Positions 51,797 through 60,259 of a stretch of DNA of 64,000 nucleotides are shown in pieces. Under the pieces are notes generated by a model. The model saw only the letters and a program-made list of their open reading frames with translations. It did no database searches and was not told the origin of the DNA. Source of the stretch: Polaribacter marinaquae (GTDB lineage Bacteria > Bacteroidota > Bacteroidia > Flavobacteriales > Flavobacteriaceae). Numbering within the stretch: the first letter of the stretch is position 1; each line of letters starts with the position of its first letter. Location: NCBI RefSeq assembly GCF_038019025.1, contig NZ_CP150496.1, forward strand, positions 1,938,001-2,002,000, given 5' to 3'. The position numbers and the translations under genes are program-made.

Positions 51797-53152
51797 TTAC
51801 ACAACCCCTTGTGCTAACATTGCATCTGCAACTTTTACAAAACCAGCAATATTTGCTCCTTTTATATAGTCTATAGATCCATCGTCGTTTTTACCATATT
51901 CTACACAAGAGTCATGAATATCTTCCATAATATCTTTCAATCTTTCGTCTACTTCTTTACGAGACCAGCTTAAACGTAACGAGTTTTGGCTCATTTCTAG
52001 TCCAGAAGTTGCTACACCACCTGCGTTAGATGCTTTACCTGGCGCAAATAAGATTTTCCCTTTTTGAAACTCGTGAATTGCTTCTGGTGTAGAAGGCATA
52101 TTTGCTCCTTCAGAAACACACATACAACCGTTTGCTATTAATGTTTTTGCTTCTTCTCCGTTTAACTCATTTTGAGTTGCACATGGTAAAGCTACATCAC
52201 ATTTAACAGACCAAGGTCTTTCTCCTGCAACATATTTTGCATTCGGATATTTCTCTAAGTATTCGCTAATTCTACCACGTTTTTCGTTTTTAATGTACAT
52301 AACGTGTTGTAACTTTTCTGTATCGATACCTTCTTCGTCTAAAATATATCCTCCAGAATCTGATAAAGTTAAAATTGTAGCACCTAATTCTAATGCTTTT
52401 TCTGCTGCATATTGTGCAACGTTACCAGAACCAGAAATAACTACTTTTTTACCTTCAAAAGAATCTCCTTTGCGTTTTAACATATTGTCTGCAAAGTATA
52501 CGTTACCGTAACCTGTAGCTTCTGGTCTAATTAAAGAACCACCCCAAGATTGCCCTTTACCAGTTAAAACACCTGTAAATTCGTTGTTTAGTTTTTTATA
52601 CATACCAAACATAAAACCAATCTCTCTAGCACCAACACCAATATCTCCTGCAGGTACATCTGTATTAGAACCAATGTGTCTAAATAATTCGCTCATAAAT
52701 GCATGACAAAAACGCATAATTTCATTGTCTGATTTTCCTTTAGGATCAAAATCAGAACCTCCTTTACCTCCACCCATTGGTAAAGTTGTTAAAGAGTTTT
52801 TAAATACTTGCTCAAAAGCTAAAAACTTTAAAATGCTTGCATTTACAGTTGGGTGAAAACGTAAACCACCTTTATAAGGCCCAATTGCAGAATTCATTTG
52901 AACTCTATAACCTCTGTTTACTTGAATTTCTCCATTATCATCTACCCAAGAAACTCTAAAAGAGATCAATCTTTCTGGCTCTACCATTCTTAATAGAATG
53001 TTTTTACCATGGTAAATATCATGATTAATAATATACGGTATTACAGTTTCTGCAACTTCTTGTACAGCTTGTAAGAATTCTGGCTCATGGTTATTTCTTG
53101 TTTTAACCATTTCCATAAACTCATTTATTTTTAACTCTATACTTTCAGCCAT
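51797..53152 (-). CDS. gdhA: NADP-specific glutamate dehydrogenase
   Basis: This 451-residue hexameric GDH has substrate-binding GPYKGGLRFHPTVN, catalytic Lys in LPMGGGKGGSDFDPKGKSD and the NADP-binding GSGNVAQYAAEKALELGA. Length and motifs match the bacterial assimilatory family 50-type enzymes, which make glutamate from 2-oxoglutarate and ammonium. It has a promoter at 53187-53214 and a terminator, so it is a single-gene unit. Confidence 0.96.
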   Translation of the reverse strand: MAESIELKINEFMEMVKTRNNHEPEFLQAVQEVAETVIPYIINHDIYHGKNILLRMVEPERLISFRVSWVDDNGEIQVNRGYRVQMNSAIGPYKGGLRFHPTVNASILKFLAFEQVFKNSLTTLPMGGGKGGSDFDPKGKSDNEIMRFCHAFMSELFRHIGSNTDVPAGDIGVGAREIGFMFGMYKKLNNEFTGVLTGKGQSWGGSLIRPEATGYGNVYFADNMLKRKGDSFEGKKVVISGSGNVAQYAAEKALELGATILTLSDSGGYILDEEGIDTEKLQHVMYIKNEKRGRISEYLEKYPNAKYVAGERPWSVKCDVALPCATQNELNGEEAKTLIANGCMCVSEGANMPSTPEAIHEFQKGKILFAPGKASNAGGVATSGLEMSQNSLRLSWSRKEVDERLKDIMEDIHDSCVEYGKNDDGSIDYIKGANIAGFVKVADAMLAQGVV

Positions 53153-53186
53153 AATTTTTTATGAATTTAATAAAAATTTAATGGGA

Positions 53187-53214
53187 CAAAGATAGTTAAT
53201 TTCTGAATTCGCAA
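53187..53214 (-). promoter_or_regulatory. Promoter of gdhA
   Basis: On the minus strand TTG (53214-53212) and TATCTTTG (53194-53187) are 17 bp apart, upstream of the start codon at 53152. Confidence 0.65.
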
Positions 53215-53297
53215 ATAAAAAAAGTATTTTTATTTATTTCTAAGATATCCTTATTTCAATCGATTTCGAAAGCTCTTGTTGTTTTCTTAACTTTAGA

Positions 53298-53329
53298 TTG
53301 ATAAAACTCTATAAAAAACACTAAATTTG
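53298..53329 (+). promoter_or_regulatory. Promoter of pheS
   Basis: TTG (53298-53300) and TAAATTTG (53322-53329) are 21 bp apart. The -7 box covers the TTG at 53327 that could otherwise be read as a start codon, so translation must begin downstream at 53351. Confidence 0.7.
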
Positions 53330-53350
53330 TCGCATAATTTTACGCAAGAA

Positions 53351-54370
53351 ATGTTAGACAAAGTAAAAGAACTTATTGGCGAGGTACAAGCGTTTAAAGC
53401 TACAACCAAAGATGAAGTAGAAACTTTTAGAATTAAATATTTAGGAAGCAAAGGTTTACTAAAAGACCTTTTTGCCGAATTTAAAAATGTAGATGCAGAA
53501 TTACGTAAAGATTTTGGGCAAGCTCTAAATAATTTAAAAAAATCTGCAGAAGGTAAAGTTGCAGAATTAACAGATGCCTTAGAAAGCAATACAACAGAAA
53601 AATCTTTTTATGGAGATTTAACAAGACCGTCAGAACCAATAGAATTAGGTTCTAGACATCCTATTTCTTTAGTAAGAAACCAAATTATAGAAGTTTTTAA
53701 TAGAATTGGTTTTACTGTTTCTGAAGGACCAGAAATAGAAGACGATTGGCATAATTTTACTGCCTTAAACTTGCCAGAATATCATCCGGCAAGAGATATG
53801 CAAGACACGTTCTTTATTGAGCAAGATCCAGATATTTTATTAAGAACACACACTTCTTCTGTACAAGTGCGTTATATGGAAGAAAACGAACCGCCAATTA
53901 GAACAATTTCTCCTGGTAGAGTTTTTAGAAACGAAGATATTTCTGCAAGAGCGCACTGTATTTTTCATCAAGTAGAAGGTTTGTATATTGATACTGATGT
54001 TTCGTTTGCAGATTTAAAACAAACCCTTTTATACTTTACAAAAGAGATGTTTGGTAAATCTAAAATTAGATTAAGACCTTCTTATTTTCCGTTTACAGAG
54101 CCAAGTGCAGAAGTAGATATTTATTGGGGATTAGAAACTGAAACTGATTACAGAATAACAAAAGGTACTGGTTGGTTAGAAATTATGGGTTGTGGTATGG
54201 TAGATCCTAATGTTCTTAAAAACGCCAATATCGATCCAACTAAATATTCTGGTTACGCATTTGGTATGGGTATAGAGCGTATTGCAATGTTATTATATCA
54301 AATACCAGATATTAGAATGTTTTACGAAAATGATAAACGTTTCTTAGAACAATTTAAATCTATTATTTAA
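53351..54370 (+). CDS. pheS: Phenylalanine-tRNA ligase subunit alpha
   Basis: This is the alpha subunit of PheRS, about 339 residues with the chosen start. The class II catalytic motifs are present: motif 2 around RVFRNEDISARAHCIFHQVEG and motif 3 around YAFGMGIERIAMLLYQIPDIR. An in-frame TTG at 53327 overlaps the promoter -7 box and is rejected in favour of ATG 53351. The beta subunit gene pheT is not in the window. It shares one base of its stop with the next small gene (TAATG). Confidence 0.96.
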   Translation: MLDKVKELIGEVQAFKATTKDEVETFRIKYLGSKGLLKDLFAEFKNVDAELRKDFGQALNNLKKSAEGKVAELTDALESNTTEKSFYGDLTRPSEPIELGSRHPISLVRNQIIEVFNRIGFTVSEGPEIEDDWHNFTALNLPEYHPARDMQDTFFIEQDPDILLRTHTSSVQVRYMEENEPPIRTISPGRVFRNEDISARAHCIFHQVEGLYIDTDVSFADLKQTLLYFTKEMFGKSKIRLRPSYFPFTEPSAEVDIYWGLETETDYRITKGTGWLEIMGCGMVDPNVLKNANIDPTKYSGYAFGMGIERIAMLLYQIPDIRMFYENDKRFLEQFKSII

Positions 54371-54630
54371 TGAATTATTTTACACAGTTTTGGGATGAAA
54401 ACAGAGATGATGAATATGCAGATTGGGGTAACTCTGTTTGGTATTTTGAAACGAATGATGCAGACCAAGTAATAAAACAAGTTACTATTTATGACAATGG
54501 TAAACTTGTAAAATATAGTGAAGATAATATAGAAGATAAATTTGGTGGTTTGTGCGAAGGCGCATTAACTATTGATGATTGCGACGGAGAAGAAATTACA
54601 AAAGAAGACTTTTACAAAGTTTGGTCTTAA
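54370..54630 (+). CDS. Hypothetical small acidic protein
   Basis: This 86-residue acidic protein rich in Asp and Glu (YFTQFWDENRDDEYADWGNS at the N terminus) has no signal or membrane segment. It is not a family I recognise. Its start overlaps the pheS stop (TAATG), so it is co-translated with pheS. Another small gene follows after 25 bp. Confidence 0.7.
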   Translation: MNYFTQFWDENRDDEYADWGNSVWYFETNDADQVIKQVTIYDNGKLVKYSEDNIEDKFGGLCEGALTIDDCDGEEITKEDFYKVWS

Positions 54631-54655
54631 TTGGCACAATAAACTTTTAGATTTC

Positions 54656-55051
54656 ATGAAAAAAGACATTCAAATACCAGAAGTTACAGGCGTAGAAATG
54701 GCTGTAGTTTATGAATTTAATGATATTTACAACACCAATGATTGGAACATTTATATTATCAATAATAAAAATGTAGATTTAGAAATGATGGTGATTGTGT
54801 CTCAAGGTTTTTCTGATACAAAAACAACTTCTTTATTACGTAAAAAATTAGAAAAACTTCCTGCAAATTCTTTTGCTAAGATCGAGTTTATTCAACCAGA
54901 ATTATTTAAGTTAAACAACCGTTTTCAGGTTACTTTTTTTGAAGGAAACACTTTGTACGAAAAAACGTTTATCTTTAAAGAAAACACTATTAAAGAAGGT
55001 GCTTTGCGTATGATAGACGAAATTAAAAAACGTGGTATTTTAGCGAATTAG
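54656..55051 (+). CDS. Hypothetical protein
   Basis: This 131-residue protein of unknown function has a mixed alpha/beta composition (EMAVVYEFNDIYNTNDWNIYII) and no signal peptide. ATG 54656 is chosen over an upstream ATG at 54572, which lies within the preceding gene and would add 28 residues that read as out-of-frame shadow of it. It is the third gene of the pheS unit. Confidence 0.7.
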   Translation: MKKDIQIPEVTGVEMAVVYEFNDIYNTNDWNIYIINNKNVDLEMMVIVSQGFSDTKTTSLLRKKLEKLPANSFAKIEFIQPELFKLNNRFQVTFFEGNTLYEKTFIFKENTIKEGALRMIDEIKKRGILAN

Positions 55052-55088
55052 TTTCTATTTTTAGAAAGAATTTTATTATTGCGAGTTT

Positions 55089-55123
55089 ACGAAGTAATCT
55101 CTTCTAAAAACTGATTACTTCGT
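55089..55123. repeat. Degenerate REP-like repeat with hairpin
   Basis: An 11-bp stem ACGAAGTAATC/GATTACTTCGT with a 13-base loop lies in a stretch that starts ATTGCGAG and ends CGTCATTC (55078-55127). This resembles, from memory, the widespread ATTGCGAG...ACGAAG...AATC...CTTCGTC repeat. It separates convergent pheS-unit and NhaC genes and could also serve as a weak terminator. Confidence 0.5.
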
Positions 55124-55149
55124 CATTCTTCCTTGTAAGGACAGTAAAT

Positions 55150-56625
55150 CTATCCTAAAAACCCGATTGCTAAATACAATAAAACGGTTATTGCACCACC
55201 AATTAACGCATAAGGTAATTGTGTTTTTACATGGTCTATATGATCACTTGCAGACGACATCGAAGAAATGATAGATGTATCGGAAATTGGCGAACAATGG
55301 TCTCCAAAAATTCCTCCTCCTAAAGTTGCAGCAACAACAATTGTAATATCTGCACCATGAATATTTGCCATTGGTATAGAAATAGCCAACATAATTGCAA
55401 AAGTTCCCCAAGAGGTTCCTGTAGAAAATGCAATAAAAGAACTTATAATAAAAACTACTGCAGGTAATAATTCTGGAGACAACCAATCTTTAGTGGCATT
55501 TGCTACGTAAACTCCGGTTTCTAATTCTTTACAAGCATCACCAATTGCAAATGCTAATAGCATTAATAAAGCCAAAGGCATTAGCTCACTTATTCCTTTT
55601 AAAGTTAAGTTTACTGCTTCTTTTGGTTTTAAAAATCCTTGAATCATATACATTACAATTGCTACTAAAAGAGCCGTAATTACTGCATATAAAACAGAAG
55701 AAGAACCAGAACCTTCTCCGATTGCTTGTGAAGCATGATTTAAAAATGATGTAGATTCTTTTACTGCATCCCAACCAGTGTAAATTAGGTTAATTGGCAT
55801 CATAAAAACCATTACCAAAAGTGGCACAATCATATTATATGCCTTTGCTTGAATTCCTTCTTTTGGCGGAAAAGAAGTTACCTCATCAGAAACCATTGGT
55901 TTAGAACCTTCGTTCATTAATTTACCTGTTTCTTTGGTTCTTTGTTCTGCTTTTTTCATCAAACCAATATCTTTTTTTGATAAAATGGTAAAAATCAAAA
56001 TAACGATTGCTAATAACGGATAGAAGTTATACTTAATTGCAGCAATCATTACAGAAAAGGGTTTATCGATTCCTTGTGTTAATAACAAACCCATTATAAA
56101 AGCTCCCCAAGCATTAAAAGGAATTAATATTGATGACGGCGCAGAACTAGAGTCTGCGATGTAAGCTAATTTTTCTCTGGGGATTTTTAATTTATCAAAA
56201 ATTGGTCTGTACAAAGTACCAACCGTTAAAGAGCTAATACTAGTTTCTACAAATAACAACAAACCTGTAAATGTTGCTAAAAGTTGCACCATTACTCTAC
56301 TGTATCCTGTTTTTTTAGTTTCTAATTTGGTAAGTTTTCTGTTGATAATATTTATAAACCCTTCTACTCCTCTAGAATATTGAATAAATATTAGCAATGC
56401 GCCAACCAAAGCACTAAATATTATGGTTCTTGTATTTCCTTTAGATTGAAAAACGTTTACCATGCCTTCTATCATTGAAAGCGTTCCTTTTAATGGATTA
56501 AAACCTTCTATTATCAACCAGGAAAACCAAATACCAAATAACAAAGCAATGTAAACTTGCTTGGTTCTTAAAGCCAAAATAATGGCTACAATTGGCGGTA
56601 TTACTGATAAAAATCCATATTCCAT
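55150..56625 (-). CDS. NhaC-type Na+/H+ antiporter
   Basis: This 491-residue protein of the NhaC family has about 11-12 membrane segments and the conserved run IIISSFIAFSTGTSWGTFAIMLAI, then GGGIFGDHCSPISDTSIISS. It should expel Na+ in exchange for H+, as expected of a marine bacterium. It is divergent from the LytTR operon; the 21-bp-period direct repeat at 56666-56702 lies 41 bp upstream of its start. Confidence 0.88.
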   Translation of the reverse strand: MEYGFLSVIPPIVAIILALRTKQVYIALLFGIWFSWLIIEGFNPLKGTLSMIEGMVNVFQSKGNTRTIIFSALVGALLIFIQYSRGVEGFINIINRKLTKLETKKTGYSRVMVQLLATFTGLLLFVETSISSLTVGTLYRPIFDKLKIPREKLAYIADSSSAPSSILIPFNAWGAFIMGLLLTQGIDKPFSVMIAAIKYNFYPLLAIVILIFTILSKKDIGLMKKAEQRTKETGKLMNEGSKPMVSDEVTSFPPKEGIQAKAYNMIVPLLVMVFMMPINLIYTGWDAVKESTSFLNHASQAIGEGSGSSSVLYAVITALLVAIVMYMIQGFLKPKEAVNLTLKGISELMPLALLMLLAFAIGDACKELETGVYVANATKDWLSPELLPAVVFIISSFIAFSTGTSWGTFAIMLAISIPMANIHGADITIVVAATLGGGIFGDHCSPISDTSIISSMSSASDHIDHVKTQLPYALIGGAITVLLYLAIGFLG

Positions 56626-56665
56626 ATAAAAGTGTTTAAGATTGCTAAAGGTAATAATTAAAACA

Positions 56666-56702
56666 AAAATTGACGTGTTTAACGAGAAAATTGACGTGTT
56701 TA
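56666..56702. promoter_or_regulatory. Direct-repeat binding site for a LytTR response regulator (candidate)
   Basis: AAAATTGACGTGTTTA occurs twice exactly, at 56666-56681 and 56687-56702, with a 21-bp period, two turns of the helix. LytTR response regulators typically bind direct repeats with that spacing. The LytTR regulator gene is the third gene of the operon that begins 67 bp downstream, so autoregulation is likely, and the divergent NhaC gene may also be controlled. Confidence 0.65.
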
Positions 56703-56768
56703 TCTAAAATAATTTTATTTTATTCAACTTACTTCTTCATTGGTTTCATAATCTTTAAATTTAAAAAC

Positions 56769-57425
56769 ATGAAAATTAGAAACCTATTTTTAGCAACTTG
56801 TTTACTATTTTTAAGCTCTTGTGTGGTAAAATCCTTGCATCCTTTTTATACAAAGGAAACAATTTCTTTTGATAAAGGTTTTATTGGAAATTGGCAAGAT
56901 TCTAAAAAAGGAACTTGGACCATTGTTTCTTTTAAAGAAGAAATACTAAAAGAAAATCCTATAGAAAAAATGAAAAGTGAGGATTTACAATTGTATAAAG
57001 AGTTTAAAAACAGTTATTACATTAAAAGAGATTACAAAGACAAAGAGGTTTTGTTTATTGCAACTCCGTTTGTAATAAATAACCAAAGGTATTTAGATTT
57101 TTTTCCTTTTGGTCGTCAAGAAAACATCGATAATTTATTAGAAAGTCATTCCATTTATACGCACAGTTTGGTTAAATATGATGTTTTAAAAAATGGCGAA
57201 ATTGAAATAAGATGGTTAGATGAAGGCAAAATTGAAGACCTTTTTAAACAGAAAAAAATAAAAATTAAACACGAAACATTTGGCGTTTTAAACGATAAAT
57301 ATTTGTTAACTGCAAGCTCTAAAGAACTACAAAAATTTATTAAAAAGTACATGGCTTCTAACGATACCGAAAAATGGGAAACCTCAACAAAATTTACATT
57401 AAGTAAAACAGATGCAAAAGAATAA
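56769..57425 (+). CDS. Lipoprotein of a LytS/LytTR operon
   Basis: This 218-residue lipoprotein begins MKIRNLFLATCLLFLSSC with the lipobox Cys18. The longer frame starting at 56670 would run over the direct-repeat regulatory site and is rejected. The mature protein is charged and beta-rich with Trp and Phe; no family is recognised. It overlaps the histidine kinase gene by 14 bp and is likely an envelope sensor partner or output of the two-component system. Confidence 0.7.
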   Translation: MKIRNLFLATCLLFLSSCVVKSLHPFYTKETISFDKGFIGNWQDSKKGTWTIVSFKEEILKENPIEKMKSEDLQLYKEFKNSYYIKRDYKDKEVLFIATPFVINNQRYLDFFPFGRQENIDNLLESHSIYTHSLVKYDVLKNGEIEIRWLDEGKIEDLFKQKKIKIKHETFGVLNDKYLLTASSKELQKFIKKYMASNDTEKWETSTKFTLSKTDAKE

Positions 57426-58467
57426 ATCTCTTATCAAAAGAAAAAAACCGCATAATATTTGGGTGTTTAACACATTATTATGGGGTTGTTCTTTTATTAT
57501 ACTTTTGTTTCTGTTTTCTGGAAATTCATCACCATCAAAAATTGATTATATTTATACATCTAGTTTTATTTTTACATTGATAATTCCGGTTTGTATCAAT
57601 ATTTATTGGTTGCTTCCTACTTTTCTAAAAAAAGGAAAGCACCTACTTTTTTATGTATTTATAATTGTAAATCTTATTTTGTTTGCTCAAATAAATATGT
57701 GGTTTTTTGATAATCTTATCAATATATTTTTTAATGATTATTTCTTTATTTCTTATCACAATTCATTAGAAATTTATTTTATCTTTTTTGTCTTCTTCTT
57801 ACTAACCATCTTAATAAAATTAGCCGAAGAATGGAGCTATTTAAATCAACTAGAAAAAGAAACCTTAAAAGCAGAAAAGCAACAAATACAAAACCAATTA
57901 TCAATATTAAAAGCACAAATAAATCCACATTTTTTATTCAATTCTTTAAACGTTTTATATGCACTTGCTATTGATGAGAAAAAAGAAATAACCAATGCCA
58001 TTCTACAATTATCAGATATTTTAAGATATGTAATTTACAATGAAAAAACAGATACAATTTCTCTCGAGAAAGAAATTAATTTGATTAAAAATTACATCAA
58101 TTTCGAAAAAAATAGACATATTAAAAATGCTAAAATTTCTTTTCAACACAAAGTTGATAAAGGCTTAAAAATTTACCCGATGTTGCTACTTCCTTTGTTA
58201 GAAAACAGTTTTAAACATGGATTAAAAAGTGACGTAAAAAATCCGTATATTGATGTTCATTTATCAACCAAAAACAAAAAATTAGAGTTTATAATTGCTA
58301 ATAATTTTAAAGAAATTACAAACAATGTTTTTAAAGAAAAGAAAGGAATTGGTTTACAAAACATCAAAGAAAATTTAGCAATTATTTATCCAGAAAAACA
58401 CCACTTTACAATAAAAAATAAAGAAAATATCTTTACAATACACCTAACTGTAGATTTAGAAAAATGA
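57412..58467 (+). CDS. LytS/YehU-type sensor histidine kinase
   Basis: This 351-residue membrane kinase has four hydrophobic segments in residues 18-135 and a His_kinase domain with phospho-acceptor His173 in INPHFLFNSLN, followed by an ATP-binding region with LLPLLENSFKHGLKSD and GIGLQNIKENL. It lacks an extracytoplasmic sensory domain, so it probably senses in the membrane or via the lipoprotein encoded upstream. Its stop overlaps the response regulator start by 4 bp. Confidence 0.93.
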   Translation: MQKNKSLIKRKKPHNIWVFNTLLWGCSFIILLFLFSGNSSPSKIDYIYTSSFIFTLIIPVCINIYWLLPTFLKKGKHLLFYVFIIVNLILFAQINMWFFDNLINIFFNDYFFISYHNSLEIYFIFFVFFLLTILIKLAEEWSYLNQLEKETLKAEKQQIQNQLSILKAQINPHFLFNSLNVLYALAIDEKKEITNAILQLSDILRYVIYNEKTDTISLEKEINLIKNYINFEKNRHIKNAKISFQHKVDKGLKIYPMLLLPLLENSFKHGLKSDVKNPYIDVHLSTKNKKLEFIIANNFKEITNNVFKEKKGIGLQNIKENLAIIYPEKHHFTIKNKENIFTIHLTVDLEK

Positions 58468-59135
58468 ATATAAGTTGTTTAATTATTGATGATGAACCTT
58501 CGTCTCAAAACGTATTAAAATCATTTATAAATAAGATTGATTATTTAGATTTACTGCACGTTTGTAACAATGCCATTGAAGCTTTAGCGTATTTAAAAAA
58601 TAACACTGTAGATTTGCTTTTTTTAGATATAAATATGCCACAACTTTCTGGAGTTTCGTTTTATAAATCGTTACAAAATCCACCAAAAGTTATCTTTACA
58701 ACCGCTTATTCAGAATACGCTTTAGATGGTTTTAACTTAGATGCTACAGACTATTTATTAAAACCTTTTTCTTTTGAACGTTTTATAAAAGCAGTTTCTA
58801 AATTAAAAAAATTAAACGATCATCCAACAGAAAACATTATTGTAAAAGCAGATAAAAAGTTGCATCAAATAAAAATTGATGATATTTATTTTGTAGAAAG
58901 TTTAGGGGATTATATAAAAGTTCATTTAGAAAATACAACTTTAGTTACTTACAAAACGTTGACTAAAATGTATAGCGAATTGCCAAAATCTAGCTTTATA
59001 CAAGTGCATAAATCGTTTATCATCAATAAAAAGAAAATCAATTATATTGAGGGAAATTTAGTAATTATTAATTCAAATAAAATACCTTTAGGGGTGAAAT
59101 ATAAGAAAGCTTTTCTCGAATTTTTTAACTCATAA
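58464..59135 (+). CDS. LytTR family response regulator
   Basis: This 223-residue response regulator has a receiver domain (residues 1-115) with acidic pocket DDE at 9-11, phospho-acceptor Asp55 in LLFLDINMP and Lys in LLKPFSFERF, then a LytTR DNA-binding domain with DIYFVESLGDYIKVHLEN and QVHKSFIINKKKINYIEG. It pairs with the upstream kinase and probably binds the direct repeat at 56666-56702. Confidence 0.94.
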   Translation: MNISCLIIDDEPSSQNVLKSFINKIDYLDLLHVCNNAIEALAYLKNNTVDLLFLDINMPQLSGVSFYKSLQNPPKVIFTTAYSEYALDGFNLDATDYLLKPFSFERFIKAVSKLKKLNDHPTENIIVKADKKLHQIKIDDIYFVESLGDYIKVHLENTTLVTYKTLTKMYSELPKSSFIQVHKSFIINKKKINYIEGNLVIINSNKIPLGVKYKKAFLEFFNS

Positions 59136-59137
59136 TT

Positions 59138-59680
59138 ATGTCAAAATTCTATACAAAAATCACCTCTAGACTTCAAAAATTTATTGAAACTCAAAAAATT
59201 TTCTTTGTAGCAACTGCGCCAACTTCTGGCAGAATTAACTTATCTCCAAAAGGTATGGATTCTTTTAGAGTTGTATCTGAAAATAGAGTATTATGGTTAA
59301 ATGTTACCGGAAGCGGTAACGAAACTGCTGCACATTTATTAGAAAACAATAGAATTACTATTATGTTTTGTGCTTTTGAAGGCGCACCAAATATTTTACG
59401 TTTATACGGAAAAGGAAAAGAAATTAAAGAAGGAGATACTTCTTGGAATGATTTAATTAATCTATTTCCAGAAACTCCAGGAACGCGTCAGATATTTGAT
59501 ATTACTGTAGAATCTGCTCAAACTTCTTGCGGTATGTCAATTCCGTTTTTTGAATATAAAAGCGAAAGAAATGAGTTAAATGATTGGGCAGCTGAACAAG
59601 GTAAAGAAGGAATTTCTAAATACTGGAAAGAAAAAAATCAAACAAGTATAGACGGCTTACCAACACATCTACTAGATTAA
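59138..59680 (+). CDS. Pyridoxamine 5'-phosphate oxidase-like flavoprotein
   Basis: This 180-residue split-barrel protein has an N-terminal region ATAPTSGRINLSPKGMDSFRV and NVTGSGNETAAHLLEN typical of a PPOX-like group that binds FMN or F420. It is more likely a flavin-dependent reductase of unknown substrate than true PNPOx. It starts 2 bp after the response regulator gene, suggesting it is the fourth gene of that operon, and converges with the TerB gene. Confidence 0.82.
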   Translation: MSKFYTKITSRLQKFIETQKIFFVATAPTSGRINLSPKGMDSFRVVSENRVLWLNVTGSGNETAAHLLENNRITIMFCAFEGAPNILRLYGKGKEIKEGDTSWNDLINLFPETPGTRQIFDITVESAQTSCGMSIPFFEYKSERNELNDWAAEQGKEGISKYWKEKNQTSIDGLPTHLLD

Positions 59681-59683
59681 TTT

Positions 59684-60118
59684 TTAATCTTTATCTACTT
59701 TTTTAATAGCGTTAATAAAATCGTTTAAATTGTTATTATTGGCAACTAAATGTATTGCTTCATCACAAATTTTTTCTGCTCTTTTTATTGAAAAATGTAG
59801 ACCAACAGCTATTTTTCGCATTAATGCAACTTCTATCAATTTAGCTTCACCATCTATCAAAATCATTTTTGTTAAACGATACAAACGCTCTATTCTTTCA
59901 TCGTAATTAATTGGCGGATTTATCGGGTATTTTTCTGGGTTGTTTAAGATTAAAGAAAACTCTTCTAAAGTTATATTTAAATTTTTTCCTGCTCTTATTA
60001 ACAACTCTTTTTCTCCGTCTGTAATTTTACCATCTGCTCTTGCAATTTTTACAATATTAGCAAAATGACCAATTTCTTGTTTGTGTTGTCCGCTAGAATA
60101 TAAATCTGATATTGCCAT
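59684..60118 (-). CDS. TerB-like protein
   Basis: This 144-residue helical protein has a TerB/DjlA-type domain (IGHFANIVKIARADGKITDGEKELL at about residues 17-41, and later LTKMILIDGEAKLIEVALMR), the two Asp-rich helical repeats of that fold. TerB-like domains bind metal or act as scaffolds near membranes; no ter operon is here, so tellurite resistance should not be assumed. It is a single gene. Confidence 0.82.
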   Translation of the reverse strand: MAISDLYSSGQHKQEIGHFANIVKIARADGKITDGEKELLIRAGKNLNITLEEFSLILNNPEKYPINPPINYDERIERLYRLTKMILIDGEAKLIEVALMRKIAVGLHFSIKRAEKICDEAIHLVANNNNLNDFINAIKKVDKD

Positions 60119-60259
60119 TTAATTTTTTCTATAAAAATAAATAAAAACAAGTAAAAAGACTATTAAAAAAAAGCTAAAACATAAATCTAATGAATCGCTT
60201 TTTCGTATTTTGCTGTATCATATCGTTATTAAATTTTAATCTAAAACTTAACTTTAGTT

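Noticed and set aside
59684..60118. Tellurite resistance from the TerB-like protein
   Set aside because: No other ter genes are present, and TerB-like domains occur in many unrelated contexts.
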